Shown here in pieces: positions 15,748-23,566 of a stretch of DNA of 64,000 bases. This stretch comes from Marinobacter litoralis (GTDB lineage Bacteria; Pseudomonadota; Gammaproteobacteria; Pseudomonadales; Oleiphilaceae), in contig NZ_JAELVS010000001.1 in assembly GCF_016427555.1 (NCBI RefSeq), forward strand, positions 806,001 to 870,000, given 5' to 3'. Made by a program: the position numbers and the translations under genes. Below the pieces are notes generated by a model. It made no database searches and was not told the DNA's origin. It saw nothing but the letters and a program-made list of their open reading frames with translations. Position 1 is the stretch's first letter. The number at the start of each line of letters is the position of its first letter.

Positions 15748-16377
15748 TCAGGCTTTCTTGCGCCGGGACAGGCCGAGTCCGGCCAAGCCTAACCCCAACA
15801 GCGCCAGTGTGCCGGGCTCAGGGACAGAGGCGACAACATTCTTAGCTGTAATTTTTGCTCTAACGGTTTGGGCTAAGGTACAGCCTTTGCCACGACATGA
15901 ATCTCCAACCGTAGAAAATTCGACCCCGAACACAGAGCCATCAGCCAAGGTAATGTCACTAGGTTGTCCACCAAGACCAAAGGTCAGGCCGCCTGTTCCA
16001 CCAAATCCGATCAACCAGCCCCAGGCAGCCCCTCCCAGACCGGTTCCATTTGCATCAACTGCAGCGGGTGAGGAAAAGGCTAAAGTTGCATTAACAAAAC
16101 CACCAATGGCACCCCAGCCGGAAGCGGGGCCATAAAGAACTGCATCAAAGAAATCAAAGGTGTAGCTGTCGCCAGCCGCCAAACTGAAGATCTGGTTGTC
16201 CAGATTTCCGTCGAGCGTCAGGTTGACAGAGCATCCTGAGCAGAGTGAAAGGCCTGCTGAATTCACTGAGGAATTCGGGCCGTCGACATCAAAGTCCAGA
16301 GTGGGTACAGCAAAGCTGTTGGCGCTAAAAGTTAATGCGGCAGCCATCAGAGCGCTGCCAATTAAACGAAATATCAT
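15748..16377 (-). CDS. PEP-CTERM sorting-domain protein
   Basis: This 209-residue exported protein has a signal peptide (MIFRLIGSALMAAALTFSA, cleavage near SFA-VP). Its extracellular part is low in charge and rich in glycine, serine and aromatic residues, with two CxxC-like pairs (SLCSGCSV and CRGKGC). The C-terminal sorting signal has VPEPG, a hydrophobic helix and a basic tail (SRRKKA). Such proteins are processed by exosortase EpsH/XrtA and usually go to the cell surface or the exopolysaccharide matrix. No exosortase is in the window. The start at 16377 has an excellent GGAGGAG site. A sigma-54-like promoter lies about 110 bases upstream. It stands alone between convergent or tandem neighbours. 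Confidence 0.93.
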   Translation of the reverse strand: MIFRLIGSALMAAALTFSANSFAVPTLDFDVDGPNSSVNSAGLSLCSGCSVNLTLDGNLDNQIFSLAAGDSYTFDFFDAVLYGPASGWGAIGGFVNATLAFSSPAAVDANGTGLGGAAWGWLIGFGGTGGLTFGLGGQPSDITLADGSVFGVEFSTVGDSCRGKGCTLAQTVRAKITAKNVVASVPEPGTLALLGLGLAGLGLSRRKKA

Positions 16378-16486
16378 GGTAAGTCTCCTCCGTGACGCCC
16401 CATTTGCTTGGGTTTGTAAAAGCTCGGGGCATTCCAATCTACTGCAGACATGATTGGGGTGTTTGTTTTTACTGCGAGTCGGAGGG

Positions 16487-16502
16487 AGCAATACTCATGC
16501 CG
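16487..16502 (-). promoter_or_regulatory. Sigma-54-type promoter before the PEP-CTERM gene
   Basis: CGGCATGAGTATTGCT on the minus strand has the invariant GG-N10-GC spacing and matches the consensus TGGCACG-N4-TTGCW except at two positions. Transcription would begin near 16477, giving a leader of about 100 bases. Control of PEP-CTERM genes by RpoN with the PrsK/PrsR pair is known in floc-forming bacteria, which supports the reading. Confidence 0.6.
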
Positions 16503-16590
16503 TTATATGCAAGCTAATGATTTTTAGAGCGTGAGCGTTTTTTGTGGCAGCACTGGATTATCGGAGTGTTAAATATGCTGACGCTCGAAC

Positions 16591-17838
16591 TCAGGTGCCA
16601 GCCTGGATTCCGAGTTTTTCAAGCAACTGCGCCGAGGGAAAACCGTCCGCAACCATGCCCTCCGATTTCTGGAACGCACGAATGGCTTTACGGGTGTTCG
16701 AGCCCAGAATGCCGTCGGCTTTTCCGCTGGGGTAGCCTTTGTCGCTCAGGGTCTCCTGCAGCTGAATGACCTGGTTCCTTGACAGTGCTGGCTGATCCTC
16801 CGGCGGTGGGTTTTCCAGTCCGCCGGCACCGGCAATGCGATCGGCAAGGTGGCCGACGGAAATGGCGTAAAATTCGGAGCGGTTCCAGCCCATGATCACA
16901 CGGAAGTTGTTGTACGCAAGAAAGGCCGGGCCCTGGTGCCCAGCGGGAACCACCAGCGCTGCGTTAATGGGTTCGTCGTCAAGAGCGTGACCGTATACGT
17001 CGGTGATGCCGAGTTTGTTCCACTGGCTCAGTGGCAGGCGGCGGCCATCGGCCAGATTGAAATCGAAATTGCGAGGAATCAGCACTTCGCGCCCCCATCG
17101 ATAATCACCGTCCCAGCCCATCGACTGCAGGAACCGACCGGCCGACATCATGGCATCCGGCAGGCTGTTCCAGAGATCTCGTCGGCCATCACCGTCGGCA
17201 TCAACTGCGTGCTGCAAAAATACCGTCGGCATAAACTGCACGTGGCCCATGGCCCCTGCCCAGGAACCCTCCATCTGCTCGAGCGGAATGGCGCCTTCGT
17301 CGATGATTTGTAACGCGGCGACAAACTGTTCGGTGAAAAAGCCACTGCGCCGGGGATCGCAGGCCAAAGTGGCCAAAGCGCTGGGTACCTGCATTTTCCC
17401 GAAATAACTGCCGAAATTGGTTTCCAGACCCCAGAATGCTAAAAGGTAAGGGGCGGGTACGCCAGTTTCATCGGTGACGCGTGCAAGCAGGTCGCGGTGC
17501 TCCTGGAGCAAATCCCGGCCCTTGGTAATGCGGGCTTCGTTGACCCTGCGGTTGAAATAGTCCGCAAAGGTGGTGGTGAACTCGGGTTGGCGGCGATCCA
17601 GTTCAATCACTCGCTCCAGGTATTCAACGTCTGCCAGTACAGCTGAGGCTGTTTTTTCGCTTACGCCTCCTTGAACGGCCTTGTCATGCAAGCTTGCTTT
17701 GCACTCAGCGAAGGCGCTTTCGGACTTTGTGGGTTCGGCTTCCGACACGGTGTCCGCTTGCGTTGTGATAGCCAGAGCAGAGAAGGTTAAGACGGTAATT
17801 GCACTTCGTAATGTCGTCCGTGTCATAAGCTGAGCCAC
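16591..17838 (-). CDS. Lytic murein transglycosylase (MltB family) with peptidoglycan-binding domain
   Basis: This protein of about 415 residues has a signal sequence (LRSAITVLTFSALAITTQA), an SLT_2 transglycosylase domain with the catalytic glutamate in LAFWGLETNFGSYFGK, MGHVQFMPTVFLQHAVD and DGDGRRDLWNSLPD, and a C-terminal PG_binding_1 domain (VIQLQETLSDKGYPSGKADG). It cleaves glycan strands of peptidoglycan to 1,6-anhydro ends in the periplasm. The start is uncertain: GTG at 17838 has GAGG at good spacing, an ATG four codons later at 17826 is the alternative, and the frame stays open to 18027. No lipobox cysteine follows the signal, so unlike E. coli MltB it is probably soluble. Confidence 0.9.
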   Translation of the reverse strand: MAQLMTRTTLRSAITVLTFSALAITTQADTVSEAEPTKSESAFAECKASLHDKAVQGGVSEKTASAVLADVEYLERVIELDRRQPEFTTTFADYFNRRVNEARITKGRDLLQEHRDLLARVTDETGVPAPYLLAFWGLETNFGSYFGKMQVPSALATLACDPRRSGFFTEQFVAALQIIDEGAIPLEQMEGSWAGAMGHVQFMPTVFLQHAVDADGDGRRDLWNSLPDAMMSAGRFLQSMGWDGDYRWGREVLIPRNFDFNLADGRRLPLSQWNKLGITDVYGHALDDEPINAALVVPAGHQGPAFLAYNNFRVIMGWNRSEFYAISVGHLADRIAGAGGLENPPPEDQPALSRNQVIQLQETLSDKGYPSGKADGILGSNTRKAIRAFQKSEGMVADGFPSAQLLEKLGIQAGT

Positions 17839-18053
17839 AGTGAACCTCGTAAGCCTGAAATAAAGATATCGGAACGGCCATGGTAGCGTGTTTTCCGGCC
17901 AAGGAAACAGCGCCGTCATGATGGACAGGTGACAATTGTTTAATGGGGAGGTGATCGGTTCTGGATTGTTGTGTTTTTGTACGGCCTCCGCCACAGGGCC
18001 CGGTGAATGCACTATAGTTGAAGGCATTTGGTAGCTTCGGAGCGATGGCGGTT

Positions 18054-18893
18054 ATGGTGAGTCTGAAGGCGTTGGTGGTGGATGATGCCAGCTTTGTGCG
18101 CGACCTTATCAAGCGGACCGTGCGACAGCGCTTTCCGATGATTGAAGCAACCGATGCTCAAAATGGTCGCCGGGCGCAGTCGCTTATGTCGCGAACCACT
18201 TTTGATCTGGTGTTATGTGATTGGGAAATGCCCGAAATGTCGGGCCTGGAGCTGTTGCAGTGGATGCGCCAGCAGCCGCAATACGAAAAAGTGCCCTTTA
18301 TCATGATCACCAGCCGGGGCGATAAAGGCCATGTCATCGAAGCTGTTAGAGAGGGCGTGTCTGAGTATCTGGGTAAGCCGTTCAATCCGGAGGGGCTCAG
18401 CAGGAAGATTCTGAAGGTGATGGGACCTCGGCTGCAATTGGCAGGCGGGCAAAAGGCTTCGCCACCCAATGGTCCGGCTGGAGCGTTTTCAGAATCTGCA
18501 GATCTGCTCACGCAGAAGCGGGATGTGCCTGATACAGAGCAAAAAGCTGCGCCGCCGAACCGGACTCCGCCCCGAGCGGCGAATGTAGCGGCGGTGAGAT
18601 TTTCAGACAGTACGCTCAAATCAGTGGTAAAGGATATCAGTCTGACCGAAGTGCGGGTGGTCGCCAAACGGGATCAGGACTTCCCGGGCATCCTGGATCA
18701 GGCGGTTGTGGATATCGATATCGGTGAAGGCGCGATGGCGCGTCTGAACGGGTATGTGCACCAGTTGCAGGCGGTCGATAAGCGGCAAGACACGGATTTC
18801 GTCAGCGTGATCATCCGATTCGTGGATGAAGATCCGAAAAAGCTGGAGGACTTGTCCCGATTCGTCGCCCGGTTCCGTTCAGGAGCCGTTTAA
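18054..18893 (+). CDS. Response regulator with REC domain and degenerate PilZ-like C-terminus
   Basis: This 279-residue protein has a complete CheY-like receiver domain: acidic pair in LVVDDASF, phospho-acceptor Asp56 in LVLCDWEMPEMSG, Thr/Ser in FIMITSRGD and Lys108 in YLGKPF. A low-complexity linker rich in proline and alanine (about 122-190) follows, then an about 85-residue domain (VVKDISLTEVRVVAKRDQ ... IIRFVDEDPKKLEDLSRFV) that resembles PilZ but lacks the usual arginine pair and DxSxxG glycine. So c-di-GMP binding is doubtful. No kinase is adjacent except PhoR, which has its own partner. Start choice is open between ATGs at 18045 and 18054; GGAG spacing favours 18054. A TATAGT box at 18013-18018 may be its -10. 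Confidence 0.8.
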   Translation: MVSLKALVVDDASFVRDLIKRTVRQRFPMIEATDAQNGRRAQSLMSRTTFDLVLCDWEMPEMSGLELLQWMRQQPQYEKVPFIMITSRGDKGHVIEAVREGVSEYLGKPFNPEGLSRKILKVMGPRLQLAGGQKASPPNGPAGAFSESADLLTQKRDVPDTEQKAAPPNRTPPRAANVAAVRFSDSTLKSVVKDISLTEVRVVAKRDQDFPGILDQAVVDIDIGEGAMARLNGYVHQLQAVDKRQDTDFVSVIIRFVDEDPKKLEDLSRFVARFRSGAV

Positions 18894-20209
18894 CTCGGTG
18901 TGTCCTCCGGCGGACGCTCAACCAAACGCTCCTTGGGGAAATGGCAGATGAATCGACTGCCCTCGCCGAGGTTGCTGCGAATTTCCAGATGGCCATCGTG
19001 GTTGATGAGCACGTGTTTGACGATGGCCAGCCCGAGGCCAGTGCCACCGGTGCCCTGATGCCGGCTCGGGTCAGCACGATAAAAACGCTCCGTTAGCCGA
19101 GGAATGTGCACCGGATCAATGCCTATGCCGGTATCTTCAACGGTCAGGTGAGCACCGTCCCGATCGCTGTTCCACGTCACCGTAATGTGACCGCCCTGGG
19201 GTGTGTATTTCACCGCGTTGAAGATCAGGTTGGAAAAGGCGCTCCGAAGCTGACTGCGGTCGCCCTTGAGCAGGCGTTGGTCGGTCACCTGGATGTCGAT
19301 CTGGTGACCTTTTTCACCGCTGAGCGCTTTGGCATCGTTTCGTATCTGGTGGAGCATAACGTCAACGTCGGTCGGCACCTGATCAACGGTATGTTCGCCG
19401 GTTTCAATCTTCGATAGCAGGATCAGGTCGGTAATCAGCGCTTCCATCCGTGACGACTGTGACTGCATGGTATGGATCGCCCGGCGCCATTTCGGCGGCA
19501 GTTCTTCCAGGTGATCGGCGAGCGTTTCCAGGTAGCCGCTGATCACCGTTAGCGGCGTGCGCATCTCGTGCGAGACATTTCCGATAAAGTCACGACGCAT
19601 TTGCTCAAGCTGGAACAGGCGGGTGACATCTTTGGCCACGATTAAGCGGTCGTCATCGCCAAATTGGTTAATCTGGAACTCCAGATGAATATGCGGCTTG
19701 GCGGGTGAATTCAGCTCAAGAGGCTCCGCATAATTTCGGGCTTCGAAGTAGGTCTTGAAGGCCGGAGATCGAATCAGGTTCTGTATGTACTGCCCGCGGT
19801 CGGTGCTACGCTGGAAGCCCAACAGGTATTCGGCCGCATCGTTCCACCATTCCATTTCACCCCGGGCGTTGGTCATGATTACGCCTTCCCGCATGGAGTT
19901 GGTGGAATCCTGCACCCGATTAATGCGCGAACGCAGTGTGTCCTGCTTGCTCAAATGGCCCTGGTGCAGCTTGTGAAGGCTGTCGAAAATATGCCCCCAC
20001 ATGCCGATGCTTTGGGGTGGCTCGTCAGACGCGCTGGGATTGCCCAGCCACTGGTAAAGGCGGCGGGCCTGTAACAAGGTCCACCACAAATAAAGTATCA
20101 GCCCGGTAAGCAGGCCGTACAGCGGGAAGCCAAAGTACCAGCCAACCAGGGTGGTTCCGGCGAGCCCGGCCAAAATCAGTCGCAAATATCGGGACCAGTT
20201 ATACCGCAT
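18890..20209 (-). CDS. phoR: Phosphate-regulon sensor histidine kinase PhoR
   Basis: This 439-residue inner-membrane kinase has two hydrophobic helices (about 11-30 and 32-48), a PAS-like domain (MTNARGEMEWWNDAAEYLLG), the dimerisation histidine at residue 214 in GNVSHEMRTPLTVISGYLE, and a catalytic ATPase domain with SNLIFNAVKYTPQGG, VEDTGIGIDPVHIPRL and GTGGTGLGLAIVKH. It phosphorylates PhoB under phosphate limitation and is controlled by the Pst/PhoU complex, which is not in the window. A TTG codon precedes the chosen ATG and could also initiate. It lies 50 bases downstream of phoB on the same strand. Its stop overlaps the stop of the convergent regulator by 3 bases. Confidence 0.96.
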   Translation of the reverse strand: MRYNWSRYLRLILAGLAGTTLVGWYFGFPLYGLLTGLILYLWWTLLQARRLYQWLGNPSASDEPPQSIGMWGHIFDSLHKLHQGHLSKQDTLRSRINRVQDSTNSMREGVIMTNARGEMEWWNDAAEYLLGFQRSTDRGQYIQNLIRSPAFKTYFEARNYAEPLELNSPAKPHIHLEFQINQFGDDDRLIVAKDVTRLFQLEQMRRDFIGNVSHEMRTPLTVISGYLETLADHLEELPPKWRRAIHTMQSQSSRMEALITDLILLSKIETGEHTVDQVPTDVDVMLHQIRNDAKALSGEKGHQIDIQVTDQRLLKGDRSQLRSAFSNLIFNAVKYTPQGGHITVTWNSDRDGAHLTVEDTGIGIDPVHIPRLTERFYRADPSRHQGTGGTGLGLAIVKHVLINHDGHLEIRSNLGEGSRFICHFPKERLVERPPEDTPS

Positions 20210-20259
20210 CAATACCCGCCTGGCCGTGGCGCTTCTGAGAATTGAAAAAGTGGCACGCG

Positions 20260-20952
20260 TCAGGCCGCTTTGGTTGAAAAACGGTAGCCCGCGCCGCGAA
20301 CGGTTTGAACCAGATGATCGTAGTCAGAGCCCAGAGCTTTACGTAACCGTCGGATGTGGACATCCACTGTGCGCTCCTCCACGTAGACGTTGCCACCCCA
20401 TACCTGATCCAACAGTTGGGTACGGGTATAAACCCGCTCCTGATGGGTCATGAAAAACTGGAGTAAGCGGTACTCGGTTGGCCCGATGTTGAGGGGGCCG
20501 GACGGTGTCGAAACCCGGTGGCTGACCGGATCCAGTATCAGGCCCTCAACATCAATCGGGCTGTCCACACCCGCAGGGGTAGCCCGGCGCAACACGGCCT
20601 TAAGGCGAGCCACCAGCTCCCGGGGACTGAAGGGCTTGGTAATGTAGTCGTCCGCACCGACTTCGAGCCCCTGGATTTTGTTGTCTTCCTCGACTTTCGC
20701 CGTGAGCATGATAATAGGAATGTCAGCGGTGGCCTCGTCCTTTTTCAGGCGTCGGGCAAGTTCTACGCCGCTGGTGCCGGGCAGCATCCAGTCCAACAAA
20801 ACCAAGTCGGGCTGCTTATCGACGATCAGGGTATGCGCTTCGAGGGCATCGGCAGCCTCCAGGCAATTGTAGTCGGCCATCTCCAGCGCGACGGCAATCA
20901 TTTCTCGGATTGACGCTTCGTCGTCAACAATCAGCACAGTTTTTCCAATCAT
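20260..20952 (-). CDS. phoB: Phosphate-regulon response regulator PhoB
   Basis: This 230-residue OmpR-type regulator has a receiver domain with acidic residues in LIVDDEASIREM, Asp54 in LLDWMLPGTSG, Thr in IIMLTAKVEED and Lys106 in DDYITKPFSPREL. The winged-helix DNA-binding domain contains LNIGPTEYRLLQFFMTHQER, RTVDVHIRRLRKAL and VRGAGYRFS. Phosphorylated PhoB binds PHO boxes and recruits sigma-70 RNA polymerase. A PHO box lies 78 bases upstream, implying autoregulation. Start at 20952 is chosen because AGG sits nine bases upstream; three extra codons to a TTG are possible but lack a site. It is co-transcribed with phoR. Confidence 0.97.
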   Translation of the reverse strand: MIGKTVLIVDDEASIREMIAVALEMADYNCLEAADALEAHTLIVDKQPDLVLLDWMLPGTSGVELARRLKKDEATADIPIIMLTAKVEEDNKIQGLEVGADDYITKPFSPRELVARLKAVLRRATPAGVDSPIDVEGLILDPVSHRVSTPSGPLNIGPTEYRLLQFFMTHQERVYTRTQLLDQVWGGNVYVEERTVDVHIRRLRKALGSDYDHLVQTVRGAGYRFSTKAA

Positions 20953-21029
20953 GAGCTTCAACCTGTATCAAGCAGGGGAGTCCTTTCGTTGCTCCCGGAA
21001 TTGTTACCGACCCATTACAGCGTGCTTTG

Positions 21030-21047
21030 GTTACAAGTTTATGACAG
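21030..21047 (-). promoter_or_regulatory. PHO box of the phoBR promoter
   Basis: CTGTCATAAACTTGTAAC on the minus strand matches the PHO box (two CTGTCAT-like heptamers around an A/T core): the first heptamer is perfect and the second is degenerate. A TGTAAT -10 candidate lies ten bases downstream (21014-21019), the spacing seen at PhoB-activated promoters where the box replaces the -35. It sits between ubiA and phoB. Confidence 0.82.
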
Positions 21048-21057
21048 GCGATGATGG

Positions 21058-21942
21058 TTACAACGCGAGATCCAGAATCAACCCGGCGAAAACCGCCAGC
21101 CCGGCCCAGTTGTTATTCAGAAACGCCTTGAAACATCCGTCCCGGGCGCGATCTTTCGCCAGATATTGTTGATAAACGAACAAACAGGCCATGGCCACCA
21201 AACCCAAATAATAGAAGCTGCCGAGGCCGGCCTGTTGGCCAACCAGAATCAACACCATAACCACCAGAGTCTGAAGCACGCCAAGAATGGCGCGGTCGGC
21301 ATCCCCGAACAGAACCGCGGTCGATTTTATGCCCACCTTCAGGTCGTCATCGCGATCCACCATGGCGTAAAACGTGTCGTAGGCGACGGTCCAGAGCACG
21401 TTGGCTGTGAACAACAGCCAGGTGAGCTGGCTGAGCTCGTTGGCTTCGGCGGCCCAGGCCATCGGGATAGCCCAACTGAACGCCGCGCCAAGAAAGAGCT
21501 GGGGAAGGTGGGTATAACGCTTCATGAACGGATAGATGAACGCCAGAATCGCGCCGCCAAATGACAGGTACAAGGTGAGCGAATTGGTGAACAGCACCAC
21601 CATCAGGAAGGAAACCAGGCACAAGCCGCCGAACAACGCCACGGCCTCCCAGGCTTGAATGCGACCTGTTGTCAGGGGGCGGTCCTGAGTGCGTTCCACG
21701 TGCCGGTCCCATTCCCGGTCGGCAAAGTCGTTAATTGCACAACCGGCAGCCCGCATCATGAAAACACCGAGGGTAAATATAATAATGTTGGCGACTGACG
21801 GGCTGCCCTCGCCAGCCAGCCACAAGGCCCAATAGGTTGGCCACAACAACAATAAGGTGCCGATAGGGCGATCGATACGAAGTAGCTTGGCGTAATCGGT
21901 CAAGCGCGCTTGAACGTGCTCAGGCAGAGCATTTTGCAACAT
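21058..21942 (-). CDS. ubiA: 4-hydroxybenzoate polyprenyltransferase UbiA
   Basis: This 294-residue multi-helix membrane enzyme transfers the polyprenyl chain to 4-hydroxybenzoate in ubiquinone synthesis. Both aspartate-rich motifs that bind prenyl diphosphate and magnesium are intact: [15 protein letters not shown] and [32 protein letters not shown] and [12 protein letters not shown] are further family signatures. The start is either the ATG at 21942 or one four codons earlier at 21954; ribosome-site evidence does not decide. ubiC lies 67 bases upstream on the same strand and makes its substrate, so the pair forms a pathway unit. Confidence 0.96.
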   Translation of the reverse strand: MLQNALPEHVQARLTDYAKLLRIDRPIGTLLLLWPTYWALWLAGEGSPSVANIIIFTLGVFMMRAAGCAINDFADREWDRHVERTQDRPLTTGRIQAWEAVALFGGLCLVSFLMVVLFTNSLTLYLSFGGAILAFIYPFMKRYTHLPQLFLGAAFSWAIPMAWAAEANELSQLTWLLFTANVLWTVAYDTFYAMVDRDDDLKVGIKSTAVLFGDADRAILGVLQTLVVMVLILVGQQAGLGSFYYLGLVAMACLFVYQQYLAKDRARDGCFKAFLNNNWAGLAVFAGLILDLAL

Positions 21943-22009
21943 GGTGGTGATCATCCGTTCGTCGGGCGTAGGGGTGAAGGCCTGATTATAGCCACCACAA
22001 CGATGCGGG

Positions 22010-22576
22010 TTAAAGCGAAGGATCGGTGTTATACAGGGCAGGTAAAAGAAACTCGCAGACCATGAGTGCCGTTTGGCCGCAGTGGAAAAGCGAGCGGCGG
22101 GCGAGTTGAGGCTGGTTTTCGAGTTCCGTTTGGCAGAGCCCGGTTTCCAGCGGGCCGCGCTCCCAATCCGGACTGCTGAACAGATACGCGCCCAAGGGTT
22201 TGTTGCCAAGGTTCAGCAGTCGGCGGCCACGGCCTTCAAGGCAGCTGACGGGAATGATGGTGCGGGCGAGCACCCAGGGGTGGCCATCACCGCACAGCTG
22301 GACTTCCCGGATCCAGGCTTTTTGCCGGCGGGGAATGGATAGGCGCCGGGCTTCTTCGTCAGACGGCTCGGCAAACCCTTCCCGGATGACGTCTACCTGA
22401 AAGCTTGAGCGGCATTTTTTCTGCAGCGCTTTGGTAAACGAACCTTCCACCTGTAGCCAATGGCGGGCCGGGCCATGAACGTCCGGGTTATGGAGTCCGG
22501 CAGCCGCCAGTGATCGATACCAATGGGTAGGGGGGATGGTTAGGCCGGGTGCTGAATCAAAGTCCTTTGACAGCAT
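22010..22576 (-). CDS. ubiC: Chorismate lyase UbiC
   Basis: This 188-residue enzyme has the UbiC core: [21 protein letters not shown], with the conserved arginine, [14 protein letters not shown], and [19 protein letters not shown]. It converts chorismate to 4-hydroxybenzoate and pyruvate, the first committed step of ubiquinone synthesis. The ATG at 22576 lies inside the end of hpt, giving a 20-base overlap, and no strong ribosome site precedes it. Translation is therefore probably coupled to hpt. ubiA follows downstream. Confidence 0.92.
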   Translation of the reverse strand: MLSKDFDSAPGLTIPPTHWYRSLAAAGLHNPDVHGPARHWLQVEGSFTKALQKKCRSSFQVDVIREGFAEPSDEEARRLSIPRRQKAWIREVQLCGDGHPWVLARTIIPVSCLEGRGRRLLNLGNKPLGAYLFSSPDWERGPLETGLCQTELENQPQLARRSLFHCGQTALMVCEFLLPALYNTDPSL

Positions 22577-23114
22577 AAATACCGGGGGCGTTTCGCCAGT
22601 ACCCTTTGTAATCCATGCCGTAGCCGAACAGAAAGCGGTCTTCGACAGACAGGCCAGTGAAATCGGCCTTCAGATCGGGCTTAGCCTTACGGTTGTGATC
22701 TTTATCGACCAATACGGCGGTCAGAACTTCCCGAGCGCCGTGCGCTTTGCAGTAATCGGCGATCGCACACAGGGTGGTGCCTTCGTCCAGAATGTCATCA
22801 ACAATCAGCACGGTGCGGTCTTTCATGTCGGCTTCGGGTTGAAGCTTCCATTCCAGAATGCCGCCGGTGGTTTCCTGCCGGTAGCGCGTGGCGTGCAGAT
22901 ACTCGGCTTGAACGGGAAATTTAAGCCTGGGCAGCAATTGGCCTGTCAGGATAAGGCCACCATTCATGACACAAAACAACAGCGGGTTGTTGTCTTTCAG
23001 GCGATCAGTAATCTCATTCGCCATTTTGTCGATCGCTGCACTGACTTGCTGGTCATTTACCAGGCAGTCAGCTTCAGCCATGACTTGGTTCATTTCGGCG
23101 ACGGTATCGGTCAT
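22557..23114 (-). CDS. hpt: Hypoxanthine-guanine phosphoribosyltransferase
   Basis: This 185-residue purine salvage enzyme has the PRPP-binding loop VLIVDDILDEGTTL (about 103-116), the catalytic region LLFCVMNGGLILTGQLLP, and a C-terminal purine-binding part VEDRFLFGYGMDYKGYWRN. It attaches hypoxanthine or guanine to PRPP in the cytoplasm. A TATAAT box on the minus strand at 23143-23148 lies about 30 bases upstream of the start. Its end overlaps ubiC by 20 bases, so purine salvage and ubiquinone genes share a transcript. Confidence 0.92.
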   Translation of the reverse strand: MTDTVAEMNQVMAEADCLVNDQQVSAAIDKMANEITDRLKDNNPLLFCVMNGGLILTGQLLPRLKFPVQAEYLHATRYRQETTGGILEWKLQPEADMKDRTVLIVDDILDEGTTLCAIADYCKAHGAREVLTAVLVDKDHNRKAKPDLKADFTGLSVEDRFLFGYGMDYKGYWRNAPGIYAVKGL

Positions 23115-23318
23115 AACGGTCGGTCCTGTCTCAAAACGGCAGATTATACCGAACCCAGAGGCCCGAAGGGAGTGCGGATGCCATGATCGATATGTGTAAT
23201 TTCAGCTATTGGCCGGTAAAGTGGCTGAGCCCTTAGCATCCGCCATTGGTCGGTGGGGGCGAGGCGGTTATGATGACGGCTGTTTTTAGTTCGAGACAGT
23301 GCCGGGTAGCCCGTTCTC

Positions 23319-23346
23319 TTGAAATTTTGAGCTATTGCTGTATTGT
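23319..23346 (+). promoter_or_regulatory. Predicted sigma-70 promoter of the rubredoxin operon
   Basis: TTGAAA (23319-23324), a 16-base spacer and TATTGT (23341-23346). The transcription start would lie near 23353, about 30 bases before the rubredoxin start codon. Confidence 0.5.
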
Positions 23347-23382
23347 CGGACAAATTTTAAGTGGTTTGATTGAGGAGCGATC

Positions 23383-23550
23383 ATGAAAAAGTGGCAGTGT
23401 GTGGTTTGTGGGCTGATTTACGATGAAGCGGAAGGCTGGCCGGAAGACGGTATCGAGCCCGGCACGCTTTGGGAAGACGTGCCAGAAGATTGGGAGTGCC
23501 CGGACTGCGGCGTGGGTAAGGAAGACTTCGAGATGATCGAAATCAGCTGA
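23383..23550 (+). CDS. rubA: Rubredoxin
   Basis: This 55-residue iron protein has the two CxxC iron-binding loops: Cys6 and Cys9 in [20 protein letters not shown], and Cys39 and Cys42 in [15 protein letters not shown]. The spacing, the conserved GWPEDGI and [10 protein letters not shown], and the overall length are those of rubredoxins that donate electrons to alkane 1-monooxygenase (AlkB type). GAGGAG lies nine bases before the ATG. The rubredoxin reductase gene follows after 16 bases, forming a two-gene electron-transfer operon. No alkane hydroxylase is in the window. Confidence 0.96.
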   Translation: MKKWQCVVCGLIYDEAEGWPEDGIEPGTLWEDVPEDWECPDCGVGKEDFEMIEIS

Positions 23551-23566
23551 TAAACGGAGCACAGCC

